From contig NZ_LMMO01000003.1 in the NCBI RefSeq assembly GCF_001422285.1, positions 697,135 to 761,134 of the forward strand: a DNA stretch of 64,000 bases. The letters are read 5' to 3'. The translations under genes were made by a program, and so were the position numbers. The DNA is from Frigoribacterium sp. Leaf263. GTDB taxonomy: Bacteria; Actinomycetota; Actinomycetes; Actinomycetales; Microbacteriaceae. The notes under the pieces are model-generated. The model was not told where the DNA came from. It saw nothing but the letters and a program-made list of their open reading frames with translations, and searched no databases. Shown here piece after piece: positions 56,294-64,000 of the stretch; the stretch's first letter is position 1, and the number at the start of each line of letters is the position of its first letter.

Positions 56294-57027
56294 GGTCGCC
56301 CTCCGAGGCCCGTGCCGCGGCGATCGGGGCCGGCGACCCCGGTGCGCTCGATCTCCGCGTCGAAGACGAGGCAGAGGGCGTGGACCGCGATGAGCTGAGC
56401 CTCCTGCACGTTGGACGACGGCCCCGGCAGGGTGACGGCGTCGTCGCAGACGGATGAGAGCGGGTTCGGCCCGGGTCCCGTCAGCGCCCAGGTGGTGACG
56501 CCGATCTCCCGAGCGGCCTCGGCCGCCTCGACGAGGTTGCGGCTCGCGCCGCTCGTCGACAGCAGCACCAGGACGTCGCCCGCGCGACCGTGCCCCTGCA
56601 CCTGCCGGGCGAAGACCCGGTCGTAGCCGTAGTCGTTGCCGATCGCCGTCACGGCGCTCGACTCCGCGTGCAGCGAGATGGCCGAGAACGACGGCCTGTC
56701 CGCGGCGAAGCGTCCGACGAACTCGCTCGTCAGATGCTGCGCCTCGGCCGCCGACCCGCCGTTGCCCGCCGCGAGCAGTCGGGCGCCGGCGCTCAGACGC
56801 GCGGCGAGCTCGACGCCCCAGTCGCGCAGATGGTCGGCCTCGTCGCCGAGCGCCCGGAGCACCGGGACGAGCGTGACGAGGTGCTCGCGCACGAGATCGG
56901 CGTGATCGGGTGTCGTGGTCGTCGGCGTCCCCGGAGGCGCGGCCTCCGGCGCCTCCTGGGGGCGGATCCCCGGACTGGTCGCGGTGCGCACGATGGTGAG
57001 GGGCCGGGTGCGGATGATCGAGGTCAC
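56290..57027 (-). CDS. gmhA: Phosphoheptose isomerase (sedoheptulose 7-phosphate isomerase)
   Basis: A 245-residue SIS-domain enzyme that turns sedoheptulose 7-phosphate into D-glycero-D-manno-heptose 7-phosphate, the first step to nucleotide heptose. LLAAGNGGSAAEAQHLTSEF at 84-103 carries the phosphate loop and catalytic Glu; STSGASRNLVEA at 157-168 and NVQEAQLIAVHALC at 206-219 (catalytic Gln/His) complete the site. About 40 extra N-terminal residues precede the usual start. GTG 57027 overlaps the glycosyltransferase stop by 4 bp. Confidence 0.92.
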   Translation of the reverse strand: MTSIIRTRPLTIVRTATSPGIRPQEAPEAAPPGTPTTTTPDHADLVREHLVTLVPVLRALGDEADHLRDWGVELAARLSAGARLLAAGNGGSAAEAQHLTSEFVGRFAADRPSFSAISLHAESSAVTAIGNDYGYDRVFARQVQGHGRAGDVLVLLSTSGASRNLVEAAEAAREIGVTTWALTGPGPNPLSSVCDDAVTLPGPSSNVQEAQLIAVHALCLVFDAEIERTGVAGPDRRGTGLGGRP

Positions 57028-58298
57028 AGGGTCGCTCCTGTCAGAGGCTCCCGAGCCGCCCGGGCCTCGGCGGCCGAGCGGCGGATGGTCGAGCGGTAGC
57101 TGGTGGCGGTCACTCCGGCGATGCGGTCCCACGAGTAGCGGGCCACTGCTCGCCGACGGCCCTCACGGCCGTAGCCCGCGGCCGTCGCGGGGTCGTCGAG
57201 CAGCGCCGAGAGCGCACCCGAGATCGCCTCGGGGTCCCGCGGCGGCACGAGCCGTCCCGTCGTGCCGTCGACCACGGTGTCGATGAGTCCGCCGACGCTG
57301 GCGGCCACGACGGGGACCCCGCAGGCCATCGCCTCGAGCGGGACGATGCCGAACGGCTCGTACCAGGGGGTGCAGACGAGCGCGTCGAGCGAGCGGAGCA
57401 CGACGGGCAGCTCGCGCTGCTCGACCCGTCCGCGGAAGTCGACGCGGTCGCTCACGCCGAGCTCCGCTGCGAGCGCGGCCAGCGCCCGATACGTCGGGTC
57501 GTCGCTCAGCTGCGCGCGCGGGGGCCCGCCGATGACGAGCAGCTCGGCGTCGCGGCCGTCGGCGACCAGCCGGGCGAGGGCGGAGATCGCGTTGCCGTGG
57601 CCCTTGCGGGTGACCAGGCGACCGACGGTGGCCATCCTGACGGGGCGTCCCCGCGCCTCCTGCGGGCCGTCCGGGGTGAAGAGGCCGCTGTCGACGCCGC
57701 AGGGCGCCACGTCGATCCGGTCGGCGGGGACGCCGATGTGCCGCAGCTCGAAGACCTCGTCCGAGCAGGTGGCGATGACCGTGTCGACGTCGGCGCCGAC
57801 GCGGGGCTCGAGCCACTCGCGATCGGGCGGGCTCGTGTCGAGCAGACCCTGGTGGCGCCGCTTGACGTGTCCGAGGGCGTGGAACGTCTGCACGACGGGC
57901 ACCGGATCGCCGCCGCCGGCTCCTCGGATCGCGCGACGGCGGGCGGCGGCGACCGCGGCCAGACCGCTCATCCAGAAGTGCGCGTGCACCACGTCGGGGC
58001 GATCCTCCAGCCACGCTCGCTCGAGCCCGTCGGCGAGGGCGCGCATGTGGGGCAGCAGCTCGTCCTTGGGGAGGGGCGAAGCGGGTCCGGCGTCGACGTG
58101 CACGACGGTGACCCCCGACGGCATCTCGACGCGTTCCGGCAGGTCGGTGCCATCGCGCCGCGTGTAGACGACGACCTCATGGCCGCGCCGCACGAGGGCG
58201 GCCGAGAGCTCGGCGACGTGCACGTTCTGCCCCCCGGCGTCCACCCCGCCGAGGACGGCGAGGGGGCTGGCGTGCTCGGAGACCATGGCGATTCTCAT
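57024..58298 (-). CDS. Family 4 glycosyltransferase
   Basis: A 424-residue GT-B enzyme. The N-terminus MRIAMVSEHASPLAVLGGVD, followed by DAGGQNVHVAELSAALVRRG, resembles sucrose-synthase/D-inositol-phosphate glycosyltransferase-like GT4. The donor site has EPFGIVPLEAMACGVPVVAA near 345 with the Glu pair. GGVDAGGQNVH also matches a set that uses sugar nucleotides at the cytosolic face. A copy of the 14-bp repeat encodes a QEARG linker (57650-57661). ATG after GGAGAGGAC; ATGA overlap with the upstream gene. Confidence 0.88.
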   Translation of the reverse strand: MRIAMVSEHASPLAVLGGVDAGGQNVHVAELSAALVRRGHEVVVYTRRDGTDLPERVEMPSGVTVVHVDAGPASPLPKDELLPHMRALADGLERAWLEDRPDVVHAHFWMSGLAAVAAARRRAIRGAGGGDPVPVVQTFHALGHVKRRHQGLLDTSPPDREWLEPRVGADVDTVIATCSDEVFELRHIGVPADRIDVAPCGVDSGLFTPDGPQEARGRPVRMATVGRLVTRKGHGNAISALARLVADGRDAELLVIGGPPRAQLSDDPTYRALAALAAELGVSDRVDFRGRVEQRELPVVLRSLDALVCTPWYEPFGIVPLEAMACGVPVVAASVGGLIDTVVDGTTGRLVPPRDPEAISGALSALLDDPATAAGYGREGRRRAVARYSWDRIAGVTATSYRSTIRRSAAEARAAREPLTGATL

Positions 58299-59380
58299 GC
58301 GGGTGTCCTCTCCGTCGCCGGGATGGCGGGTCGGTCGGTGCGGTCGAGGCGGTCGGTCCGCCGGCGAGGCGGCCGTCCGGGGGCGGCGCGCGGCCCGCCC
58401 GCCACGACGCCGCCGAGGACGGCGTCCCAGTCGGTCAGGAAGCGCGCGAGGCCGAAGCGCTCGAGGGCGTGGGTCCTCGCCGCCTCGCCTGCGGCCCGGG
58501 CGGCGTCCGGGTCGGCGATCAGCTCGCGGGCGGCGCGCACGAGCTCGTCGAGGTCCGTCGAGAGGGCGCCGGCGTCCGGCGGGACGGCGCGCAGAGCCTC
58601 CGTCGTGGCGAGCGCGACGACCGGCATCCCCGCCTGCATCGCCTCGATGAGCGACAGCCCGAGGCTGGTCCAGCGGATCGGGTGCAGGTAGACGCGGCAC
58701 CGAGCCAGTCGTCGGTGGAGCTCACGCGTCGGGAGGTCGCCGACGACCTCGAGCCGATCGGGCCCGAGTCCGGTGACCCGCGGAAGGTCGTCCGCCCCCA
58801 TGCCGAAGACGTCGAGCGGGGCCGCTGCGGCGAAGCTCGGCAGCAGGTCGGTGCCGGTGACCCTCCCTCGGCGCACGGGGTCGTTGACGACGACGCCGAG
58901 TCGCGCGAGCTCGCCCGTGTAGAGGGGGCCCGGGTCGACGACTCCGTGCTCGACCACGGTGGTGGGGGCGTCGCCGCAGTCCCAGAACAGGGCGTTGAAG
59001 TGGGTGACGTGCACCACGAGCACGTCGTCGCGCTCGGCGAGGGGGTGTCGACTGTCGGGGACCGCGACCCTCGGGGCGTTGTGCTCGACGAAGACGGCCG
59101 GCACGCGCCCGGGGCCGTGGCCGAGGGGGCGGCCGAGCAGACGCTCGGCCTCGGCGAGCTCCTCGGTGCGCTGCAGCACGACGAGGTCGACGTCGGCGTC
59201 GTGGAGCGACTCCGGGGCGACCTCCGTCACGGAGTCCGGCCAGTCGCGACCGGCCCGGCCGAGTCCCCACGCGCCTCCTTCGCGGGTCGTCGGCAGCAGG
59301 TACTCGTGGTCGCCGCGCACGAAGGCGTCGGTCCAGCCGCCGTGCACGTGCCAGAGCAGGATCGTCAGGCGTCCGGTCAT
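58295..59380 (-). CDS. GT-B glycosyltransferase (GT1/GT4-like)
   Basis: A 361-residue protein. Its start, MTGRLTILLWHVHGGWTDAF, is a recognisable GT-B nucleotide fold. FVEHNAPRVAVPDSRHPL near 105 and TSLGLSLIEAMQAGMPVVAL near 255 (acidic donor-side motif) are conserved in glycosyltransferases that act on surface polysaccharides. Translation is coupled by ATGA at both ends. The C-terminal 25 residues are Arg/Pro-rich and probably disordered. Donor and acceptor are unknown. Confidence 0.82.
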   Translation of the reverse strand: MTGRLTILLWHVHGGWTDAFVRGDHEYLLPTTREGGAWGLGRAGRDWPDSVTEVAPESLHDADVDLVVLQRTEELAEAERLLGRPLGHGPGRVPAVFVEHNAPRVAVPDSRHPLAERDDVLVVHVTHFNALFWDCGDAPTTVVEHGVVDPGPLYTGELARLGVVVNDPVRRGRVTGTDLLPSFAAAAPLDVFGMGADDLPRVTGLGPDRLEVVGDLPTRELHRRLARCRVYLHPIRWTSLGLSLIEAMQAGMPVVALATTEALRAVPPDAGALSTDLDELVRAARELIADPDAARAAGEAARTHALERFGLARFLTDWDAVLGGVVAGGPRAAPGRPPRRRTDRLDRTDRPAIPATERTPA

Positions 59381-60537
59381 CGGGCGGCCTCCTCGGATTC
59401 GATCGGGCGGGACGCGCCCGCGGTCGTGAGGGGCCTCGTCCGGAGGGGAGCCGAGGAGGCGCGGGTGGCCTCCTCGAGGCCGTGGCGCCCCGGTCGTCCC
59501 GCGAGTCGCGTCACGGCCTCGGCCGCATCCGCGGCGGTGACGCCCGTCAGGCACGGATGCCCCGCGACGGGGCACTCGCGCGCGCGACTGCCCCGGCAGG
59601 CCGCCGACTGATCGCCGAGCAGCACCACGGGCACGCCGTAGGGAGCCCAGCGCGAGGCCGGCACGACGGGGGAGAAGAGACTGACGACGGGGGTGCCCAC
59701 GGCGGCGGCGAGATGGGCAGGGCCGGTGTTGCCGGTGACGACGGCCGCCGCTCGCTCGAGGACGACCGCGAGGACCCCGAGATCGGTGCGCCCCGACAGG
59801 TCGACGCCGACTCGGCCCGCGACCGCGCGCGCCAGCGGCGCCTCGGCGGCTGCTCCCGTCACGACGACGATCCAGCCGGCCGAGGCCAGCGCCTCGACGG
59901 TCTCGCGGTTGCGGTCGACCGACCAGGCGCGCGAGGGGACGGCCGCCCCGGGATGCACGACCACGAACGGGGCGCCGCCGACGGTCTCGGCGAGCAGAGC
60001 CACGGCGGCTGCCCGCGCCGCTTCGCCCGGCTCGACGGCGAGGCGACCGTCGTCGCCCGCGGGCGATGCGAAGCCGGCCGCCTCGGCGATCCGTCGGGCC
60101 CGCTCGGGCTCGGGCTGATCCTCGTCGAGCGTCTCGCCGGGTCGGAGGCGGACGTCGAGCAGGCTGCCCGCGTAGTCGACGGAGGCTCCCGTGATGCGGA
60201 CGACGCCCGCCAGCCGGAGCAGGAGGGCCAGCGGCAGGGGCGACTGGTGGAACGAGGTCAGGATCACCGCCTCCTCGGGGTCGACGTCGGCGAGCAGCTC
60301 GGCGAGCTCGTCGAGGCGGGCGTCCGAGACGGCGGGGGCCGGGTCGACGATCCACGGTGCCGCCCAGGTGAGGACCCGGTCGACGCCCGGCAGGAGGCGG
60401 GCGGCGGCGGCGCCCTGCGGACCGGCGAGCACGGTGACCTCGACGTCGGGCTGCGCCGCGACGGCGCGGATCGCGGGACCGGAGATCAGCACGTCGCCGG
60501 CGCTGTCGAGTCGCGCGACGAGCACGCGGCGGGTCAT
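59377..60537 (-). CDS. Family 9 glycosyltransferase (heptosyltransferase-like)
   Basis: A 386-residue GT-B enzyme. RRVLVARLDSAGDVLISGPA near residue 3, FVVVHPGAAVPSRAWSVDRN near 195 and VTGNTGPAHLAAAVGTPVVS near 270 match ADP-heptosyltransferases. The C-terminal 40 residues (EEATRASSAPLRTRPL) are a non-conserved tail; a near-perfect 14-bp repeat copy lies there (59454-59467). ATGA overlaps with gmhB and with the next gene tie it to the heptose operon. Likely donor: ADP-heptose, by inference from family and context. Confidence 0.88.
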   Translation of the reverse strand: MTRRVLVARLDSAGDVLISGPAIRAVAAQPDVEVTVLAGPQGAAAARLLPGVDRVLTWAAPWIVDPAPAVSDARLDELAELLADVDPEEAVILTSFHQSPLPLALLLRLAGVVRITGASVDYAGSLLDVRLRPGETLDEDQPEPERARRIAEAAGFASPAGDDGRLAVEPGEAARAAAVALLAETVGGAPFVVVHPGAAVPSRAWSVDRNRETVEALASAGWIVVVTGAAAEAPLARAVAGRVGVDLSGRTDLGVLAVVLERAAAVVTGNTGPAHLAAAVGTPVVSLFSPVVPASRWAPYGVPVVLLGDQSAACRGSRARECPVAGHPCLTGVTAADAAEAVTRLAGRPGRHGLEEATRASSAPLRTRPLTTAGASRPIESEEAAR

Positions 60538-61187
60538 GCCGCACCGCCCGCGGGAGGAGCGGTCGACGCGAGGCCGTCGGGCACGAGGCCGCGGCCGGCG
60601 GTGTCGGCGGATGCCGGCCCGACGACGGGGCGGACGCCGCGCCCGGTGAGGTGCGCGACGGCGAGGTCGACCGCCCGCCGGATGTCGGCGGCGACCACGT
60701 CGGCGTCGTCGATCTCCTCCTGCAGGGTCACGGCCGTGGGCACGAGCACGGAGCGGGCCCCCGCGGCGCGCGCTGCGACGACGTCGCTGCCGATGTCGCC
60801 GATCACGACGCAGTCGCCCGGCTCGACGCCGAGCGCGTCCGCCGCGGTCAGCACCAGTCCCGGCGCCGGCTTGCGGCAGCCGCAGCCCTCCGACGCGGCA
60901 TGAGGGCAGACGGCCCAGAAGTCCAGCCGACCGACGAGCTCGTCCACGCGGCGGTTGACCGCGTCGACCCGCTCCCGGGTCAGCGCACCCTCGCCGACGG
61001 CGGACTGATTGGTGACCGCTCCGACGGCGAGACCGGCCCGACGGACGGCGGCCACCGCCTCCCGGGCACCCGGCATGAGGACCACGCGGGCGGGGTCGCC
61101 GTTGCGCACCACGTCGACGACGAGCGTGCCGTCGCGGTCGAAGAGCACCGCACCGGCACGCGAGGAGGTGCGGCTCGAGCTGGTCAT
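60534..61187 (-). CDS. gmhB: D-glycero-beta-D-manno-heptose 1,7-bisphosphate 7-phosphatase
   Basis: A 217-residue HAD-IIIA phosphatase, first gene of the heptose operon. The nucleophile and acid/base Asp pair lie in LFDRDGTLVVD at 15-25; TNQSAVGEG at 59-67 and the zinc-binding loop CPHAASEGCGC at 94-104 (Cys, His, Cys, Cys) are hallmarks of GmhB. GDIGSDVVAARAAGA near 130 binds Mg. It removes the 7-phosphate from heptose 1,7-bisphosphate. An ATG start with no strong ribosome site; the C-terminal 40 residues are extra. Confidence 0.9.
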   Translation of the reverse strand: MTSSSRTSSRAGAVLFDRDGTLVVDVVRNGDPARVVLMPGAREAVAAVRRAGLAVGAVTNQSAVGEGALTRERVDAVNRRVDELVGRLDFWAVCPHAASEGCGCRKPAPGLVLTAADALGVEPGDCVVIGDIGSDVVAARAAGARSVLVPTAVTLQEEIDDADVVAADIRRAVDLAVAHLTGRGVRPVVGPASADTAGRGLVPDGLASTAPPAGGAA

Positions 61188-61247
61188 GACCGGTCCCTGC
61201 CCCGGGGCGCCCGCCGTGAAACGTGCCCCGGTCGCCTTCTTCTCCGA

Positions 61248-61303
61248 GCCCTCCTCCTCGCTTCCGCCCCGCCGCCGTCGGCGCCGCGCCGCAGGAGGAG
61301 GGC
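61248..61303. repeat. Large inverted repeat in the gap between gmhB and the next GT9 gene
   Basis: GCCCTCCTCCT (61248-61258) and AGGAGGAGGGC (61293-61303) pair exactly around a GC-rich core. It lies in the 198-bp divergent promoter region of two heptose-locus transcripts. Confidence 0.6.
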
Positions 61304-61385
61304 GCGCGCCACCCACGCCCTTGCGCCCTTCTGAGCGCTGCGCAACCCCTCGACACGTCGAGACGCCCGGTGGCAGCGTGGCCGC

Positions 61386-62357
61386 ATGCGACGACTCCCC
61401 GACGCCGACGGCGCTCCCGAGCTCCTGGCCCTCAGGGCCCTCAAGCTCGGGGATCTGCTGGTCGCCGTGCCCGCCCTGAACGCCGTCGTCCGCGAGCGTC
61501 CCGAGCACCGGATCGTGCTCGCCGTCCCCGGGTGGCTGGAGCCGATCGCGGATCTCGTGCCCGGGCTCGACGTGCTCTGGCCGACACCGGGTCTCGACCA
61601 TCCGCTCGGCATCGCGTCCGGGCGCCTCGACACGGTCATGAACCTCCACGGGAACGGCCCCGAGAGCCGGCGTGCGCTCGAGCAGCTCGACGCACGGGTG
61701 CGCCTCGGCCACGAGAGCCCCGGATGGACGGGCCCGACGTGGGAGGACGGCGTCCTCGAGCGGCATCGCTGGGCGCGGCTCGCGACCGAGCACGGGATGC
61801 CCGCCGACGAGGGCGACATCAGCATCGACCGGCCCTGCGTCCCGAGCCCCGCCCCCGGGGCGGTCGTCGTGCACGTCGGAGCCTTCTACGCCTCGCGGCA
61901 CTGGCCGGTCGACCGCTTCGCCCGCGTCGTCCGGTCGTTCCGCGACGACGGGCATCGTGTGGTGCTGACCGGCAGCACCGCGGAACGGGCGCGGGCGCTC
62001 GATGTGGCCGCGTCCGCCGGTCTGACGGACGTCGAGGTGGCCGAGCACGTCCTGGCGGGCGCCATCGACCTCGCGCAGATGGCGTCCCTCGTCGCGGACG
62101 CCGCGCTCGTCGTGAGCGTCGACACCGGGGCGGCCCATCTGGCCTCGGCCTACTCGACGCCCTCCGTCGTCCTCTTCGGTCCGGCGCCGCCCGAGGAATG
62201 GGGGCCCCCGGCCACCGGGCCGCACGTGGTCCTCACCGACGCCGCCTCGCGCGTCGGCGACACGTTCGGCTCGGAACCGGATCCGGCGCTCCTGGCCGTC
62301 TCCGCCGCGGACGTCGTGTCCGCTGGTCGCGACGTGCTCCGCCGGGCGGTCCGATGA
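61386..62357 (+). CDS. Family 9 glycosyltransferase (heptosyltransferase-like)
   Basis: A 323-residue GT9 enzyme. LLALRALKLGDLLVAVPALN near residue 13, VVVHVGAFYASRHWPVDRFA near 160 and LVVSVDTGAAHLASAYSTPS near 239 give the family pattern. No membrane helix. Its ATG at 61386 has no strong ribosome site. The stop overlaps the GAF-ANTAR gene by 4 bp (ATGA), an unexpected coupling of a glycosyltransferase to a regulator. It starts 198 bp from gmhB on the other strand, so both may share control. Confidence 0.87.
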   Translation: MRRLPDADGAPELLALRALKLGDLLVAVPALNAVVRERPEHRIVLAVPGWLEPIADLVPGLDVLWPTPGLDHPLGIASGRLDTVMNLHGNGPESRRALEQLDARVRLGHESPGWTGPTWEDGVLERHRWARLATEHGMPADEGDISIDRPCVPSPAPGAVVVHVGAFYASRHWPVDRFARVVRSFRDDGHRVVLTGSTAERARALDVAASAGLTDVEVAEHVLAGAIDLAQMASLVADAALVVSVDTGAAHLASAYSTPSVVLFGPAPPEEWGPPATGPHVVLTDAASRVGDTFGSEPDPALLAVSAADVVSAGRDVLRRAVR

Positions 62358-63187
62358 GCGGCGACGCCGACTTCTTCGCCTCTCTGACGGCCGACCTGCA
62401 GTCGGAGCCCGACCTGCGCGTCACCGTCCAGCGGGCCGTCGGCTACGTCCGGGCGCTGACGCGCTGCGACGACGCGGCGGTCAGGCTGCATCACGTGGCC
62501 GACGACGGACTCCCGTGCATCGTCGCCACGACGCGACGGGGCGAGCTGCTCGACCGGCTGCGCGATCATCATCCGTCGCCCGGCGTCGGGATCGCACGGC
62601 GAGGCGGCCGCGCGGCGGCGGACGTCGTCGCCGTCGGACGCGCACGCGAGCGGTCCGACCTCGTCGACGACACCTCCCTCGACGGACGATGGCCGGGCTG
62701 GTCGCGCGACCTCGCCGCCTCAGGGGTCGGGACGACGCTCACGCTGCCCCTCGCGGCGCGCGGAGACGACATCGGACTCCTCACCCTGTACGCGGCGATC
62801 CCCGGGGCCCTCCGGCGCGTCGACGACGAGCCTCTGCGACTCCTCGTGCGGCAGGTCGCCCTGGCGCTGGCCGCCTTGCGCGCCGCCGAGGACCTCGCCA
62901 GCGTGCGCGAGTCCCGGACCCTCGTCGGGCAGGCGCAGGGGATCCTGATGGAGCGCCACGGCCTCGACGCCGACACCGCCTTCGCGGTCCTCCGCCGATA
63001 CTCGCAGCGCGGCAACGTCAAGCTGAGAGAGGTCGCCGCGCGGCTGGTCGAGACGCGGTCGCTGCCCGACGAGACGAGATCGGCGCCACCGGCGGAGGCG
63101 TCGGACGGGCCGCCGGCGCGTCGTCGAGCTGGTCGCGCAGCCGGGCGAGCACCTTCGTCAGCAGACGGGACACCTGCATCTGCGTGA
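62354..63187 (+). CDS. GAF and ANTAR domain RNA-binding regulator
   Basis: A 277-residue protein. A GAF sensor domain (about 15-165; RVTVQRAVGYVRALTRCDDA near 24) is followed by an ANTAR domain (about 180-235; LVGQAQGILMERHGLDADTA, then VLRRYSQRGNVKLREVAARL). ANTAR proteins bind paired hairpin RNAs to prevent termination. After the ANTAR domain comes a 40-residue non-conserved tail encoded opposite the sigma factor gene: the two genes overlap by 170 bp. Its ATG overlaps the GT9 stop, so it is coupled to the glycan locus. The signal sensed is unknown. Confidence 0.85.
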   Translation: MSGDADFFASLTADLQSEPDLRVTVQRAVGYVRALTRCDDAAVRLHHVADDGLPCIVATTRRGELLDRLRDHHPSPGVGIARRGGRAAADVVAVGRARERSDLVDDTSLDGRWPGWSRDLAASGVGTTLTLPLAARGDDIGLLTLYAAIPGALRRVDDEPLRLLVRQVALALAALRAAEDLASVRESRTLVGQAQGILMERHGLDADTAFAVLRRYSQRGNVKLREVAARLVETRSLPDETRSAPPAEASDGPPARRRAGRAAGRAPSSADGTPASA

Positions 63188-63980
63188 CGCCGAGCATCCG
63201 TCCGATCTCGGCCTGACTCAGCTCGTCGACGAAGCGCAGACGGACGATCACGCGGTCACGCTCGGGAAGGGCGGCGATCGCGCGGTCCAGCTCGCACCGC
63301 GCCTCCGCGTGCGGCCACGGGTCGTCGTCCGCGATGGTCTCGCCGACCGTGACACCCGACTCGGGGTCCACGACGACGTCGAGCGATCCGGCGAGGCGGT
63401 CGGCACGGGCCCGCAGCGCCTCATCGACCTCGCCCTCCGGCTCGCGCAGCTCCGCGGCGATCTCGGCGACGTCGGGGATCCGCCCGAGCGACTGCGCCAG
63501 GGAGGCGCGGGTCGTCAGGGCGGCGGAGCAGAGCTCCTGCAGACGGCGAGGGGGCCGCACGAACCACGTCGTGTCCCGGAGATGCCGCTTGACCTCGCCC
63601 GACACCGTGGGTGCCGCGAAGGCGACGAAGTCCTCGCCCACGGTGCAGTCGAAGCGGAGGGCCGCCTTGACGAGCCCGAGCCGCGCCACCTGACGGAGGT
63701 CCTCGCGTTCGACCCCCGCCGATGCGTAGCGGCGCGCCACGGCGTCGGCCACATCGAGGTGCGTCTCGACGACCCGGGCGACGAGAGATCGACGGGCGGC
63801 CTCCCGGTCCGTGGGCGGGTCCGCCTCCGAGAGGGCGTAGAGCGCGAGCGTCTCGACGCGGCGACGCTCCTCGCTCGGCGTCCGGGCCGACGAGACCCGA
63901 TGAGCGTCCCCGGAGGGGACGACGGCGGTGGTGCTGGTGACGGTGGTGACGCTGCTGACGCTGCTGCTGGAGGTCCGCAC
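63018..63980 (-). CDS. SigB/SigF-like RNA polymerase sigma factor
   Basis: A 320-residue sigma-70 factor of the SigB/SigF/SigG group. Region 2 (HLDVADAVARRYASAGVERE near 74; EDLRQVARLGLVKAALRFD), region 3 and region 4 with helix-turn-helix (LSQAEIGRMLGVTQMQVSRL near 254) are all present, and the family's VRPPRRLQEL is seen near 143. These factors drive general-stress or sporulation-type programmes and are usually held by anti-sigma factors; none is encoded here. The N-terminal 40 residues are Ser/Thr-rich. GTG start at 63980 after GAGGACC. The C-terminal 35 residues form a basic tail. It overlaps the ANTAR gene by 170 bp. Confidence 0.88.
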   Translation of the reverse strand: MRTSSSSVSSVTTVTSTTAVVPSGDAHRVSSARTPSEERRRVETLALYALSEADPPTDREAARRSLVARVVETHLDVADAVARRYASAGVEREDLRQVARLGLVKAALRFDCTVGEDFVAFAAPTVSGEVKRHLRDTTWFVRPPRRLQELCSAALTTRASLAQSLGRIPDVAEIAAELREPEGEVDEALRARADRLAGSLDVVVDPESGVTVGETIADDDPWPHAEARCELDRAIAALPERDRVIVRLRFVDELSQAEIGRMLGVTQMQVSRLLTKVLARLRDQLDDAPAARPTPPPVAPISSRRAATASRPAARRPLSA

Positions 63981-64000
63981 GGCGTGGTCCTCGATCCTGC

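Noticed and set aside
53603-56398. 931-codon plus-strand open frame opposite the SDR and hldE copy 2
   Set aside because: Antisense of conserved genes; no domain or ribosome site seen.

Overview
This window is very GC-rich (about 70% by eye), densely packed, and rich in GTG starts and 4-base ATGA/GTGA stop-start overlaps. Its actinobacterial marker genes (SepH, the DUF4193, DUF3093, DUF3710, DUF3159 and DUF3000 families, a GlnR-type box, SufU) and their gene order point to an actinomycete of order Micrococcales. A member of Microbacteriaceae is most likely; the genus cannot be fixed from the sequence alone.

Layout. 1-5.4 kb: edge of topoisomerase IV subunit A (parC), an alkaline-phosphatase-superfamily protein, the division protein SepH and the dut/DUF neighbourhood. 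5.4-19.2 kb: aconitase behind a perfect palindrome, DXP synthase, a two-gene fatty-acid beta-oxidation operon (fadA-fadJ), RNase D, DUF3000, a membrane-anchored hydrolase, and a minus-strand sulfur operon (rhodanese, SufE, RibD-type reductase). 19.4-23.6 kb: ZapE ATPase, ammonium transporter with a GlnR box, a Nudix protein and four tRNA genes. 23.6-29.6 kb: CoaBC, an NRDE protein, a polar amino-acid ABC importer and a MetE-like protein. 29.7-45 kb: housekeeping blocks sufS-sufU, thrS-HIT, pdxS-pdxT, yebC-ruvCAB, yajC-secD-secF-rhodanese, then the (p)ppGpp synthetase/hydrolase.

45.3-62.4 kb is the accessory region: a nucleotide-heptose and glycan locus. A translationally coupled minus-strand operon encodes GmhB, three glycosyltransferases, GmhA and HldE. 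A second operon encodes an aldehyde dehydrogenase, a second HldE, a family 2 glycosyltransferase and a DUF2795 protein. Two more family 9 (heptosyltransferase-like) genes lie on the plus strand, and a secreted Ig-like repeat protein lies among them. Together they could make ADP-D-glycero-beta-D-manno-heptose and build it into a surface glycan; no HldD epimerase is visible. The window ends with a GAF-ANTAR regulator and a SigB/SigF-like sigma factor, convergent and overlapping by 170 bp.

A 14-bp word, AGGAGGCGCGGGTC, recurs far above chance in the right half, most densely in and around the heptose locus. It forms terminator-like inverted pairs between genes, a tandem triplet after one hldE, and single copies inside linker-coding parts of genes. 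It behaves like an uptake-signal or dispersed terminator repeat and is, with the heptose locus, the most interesting feature here.
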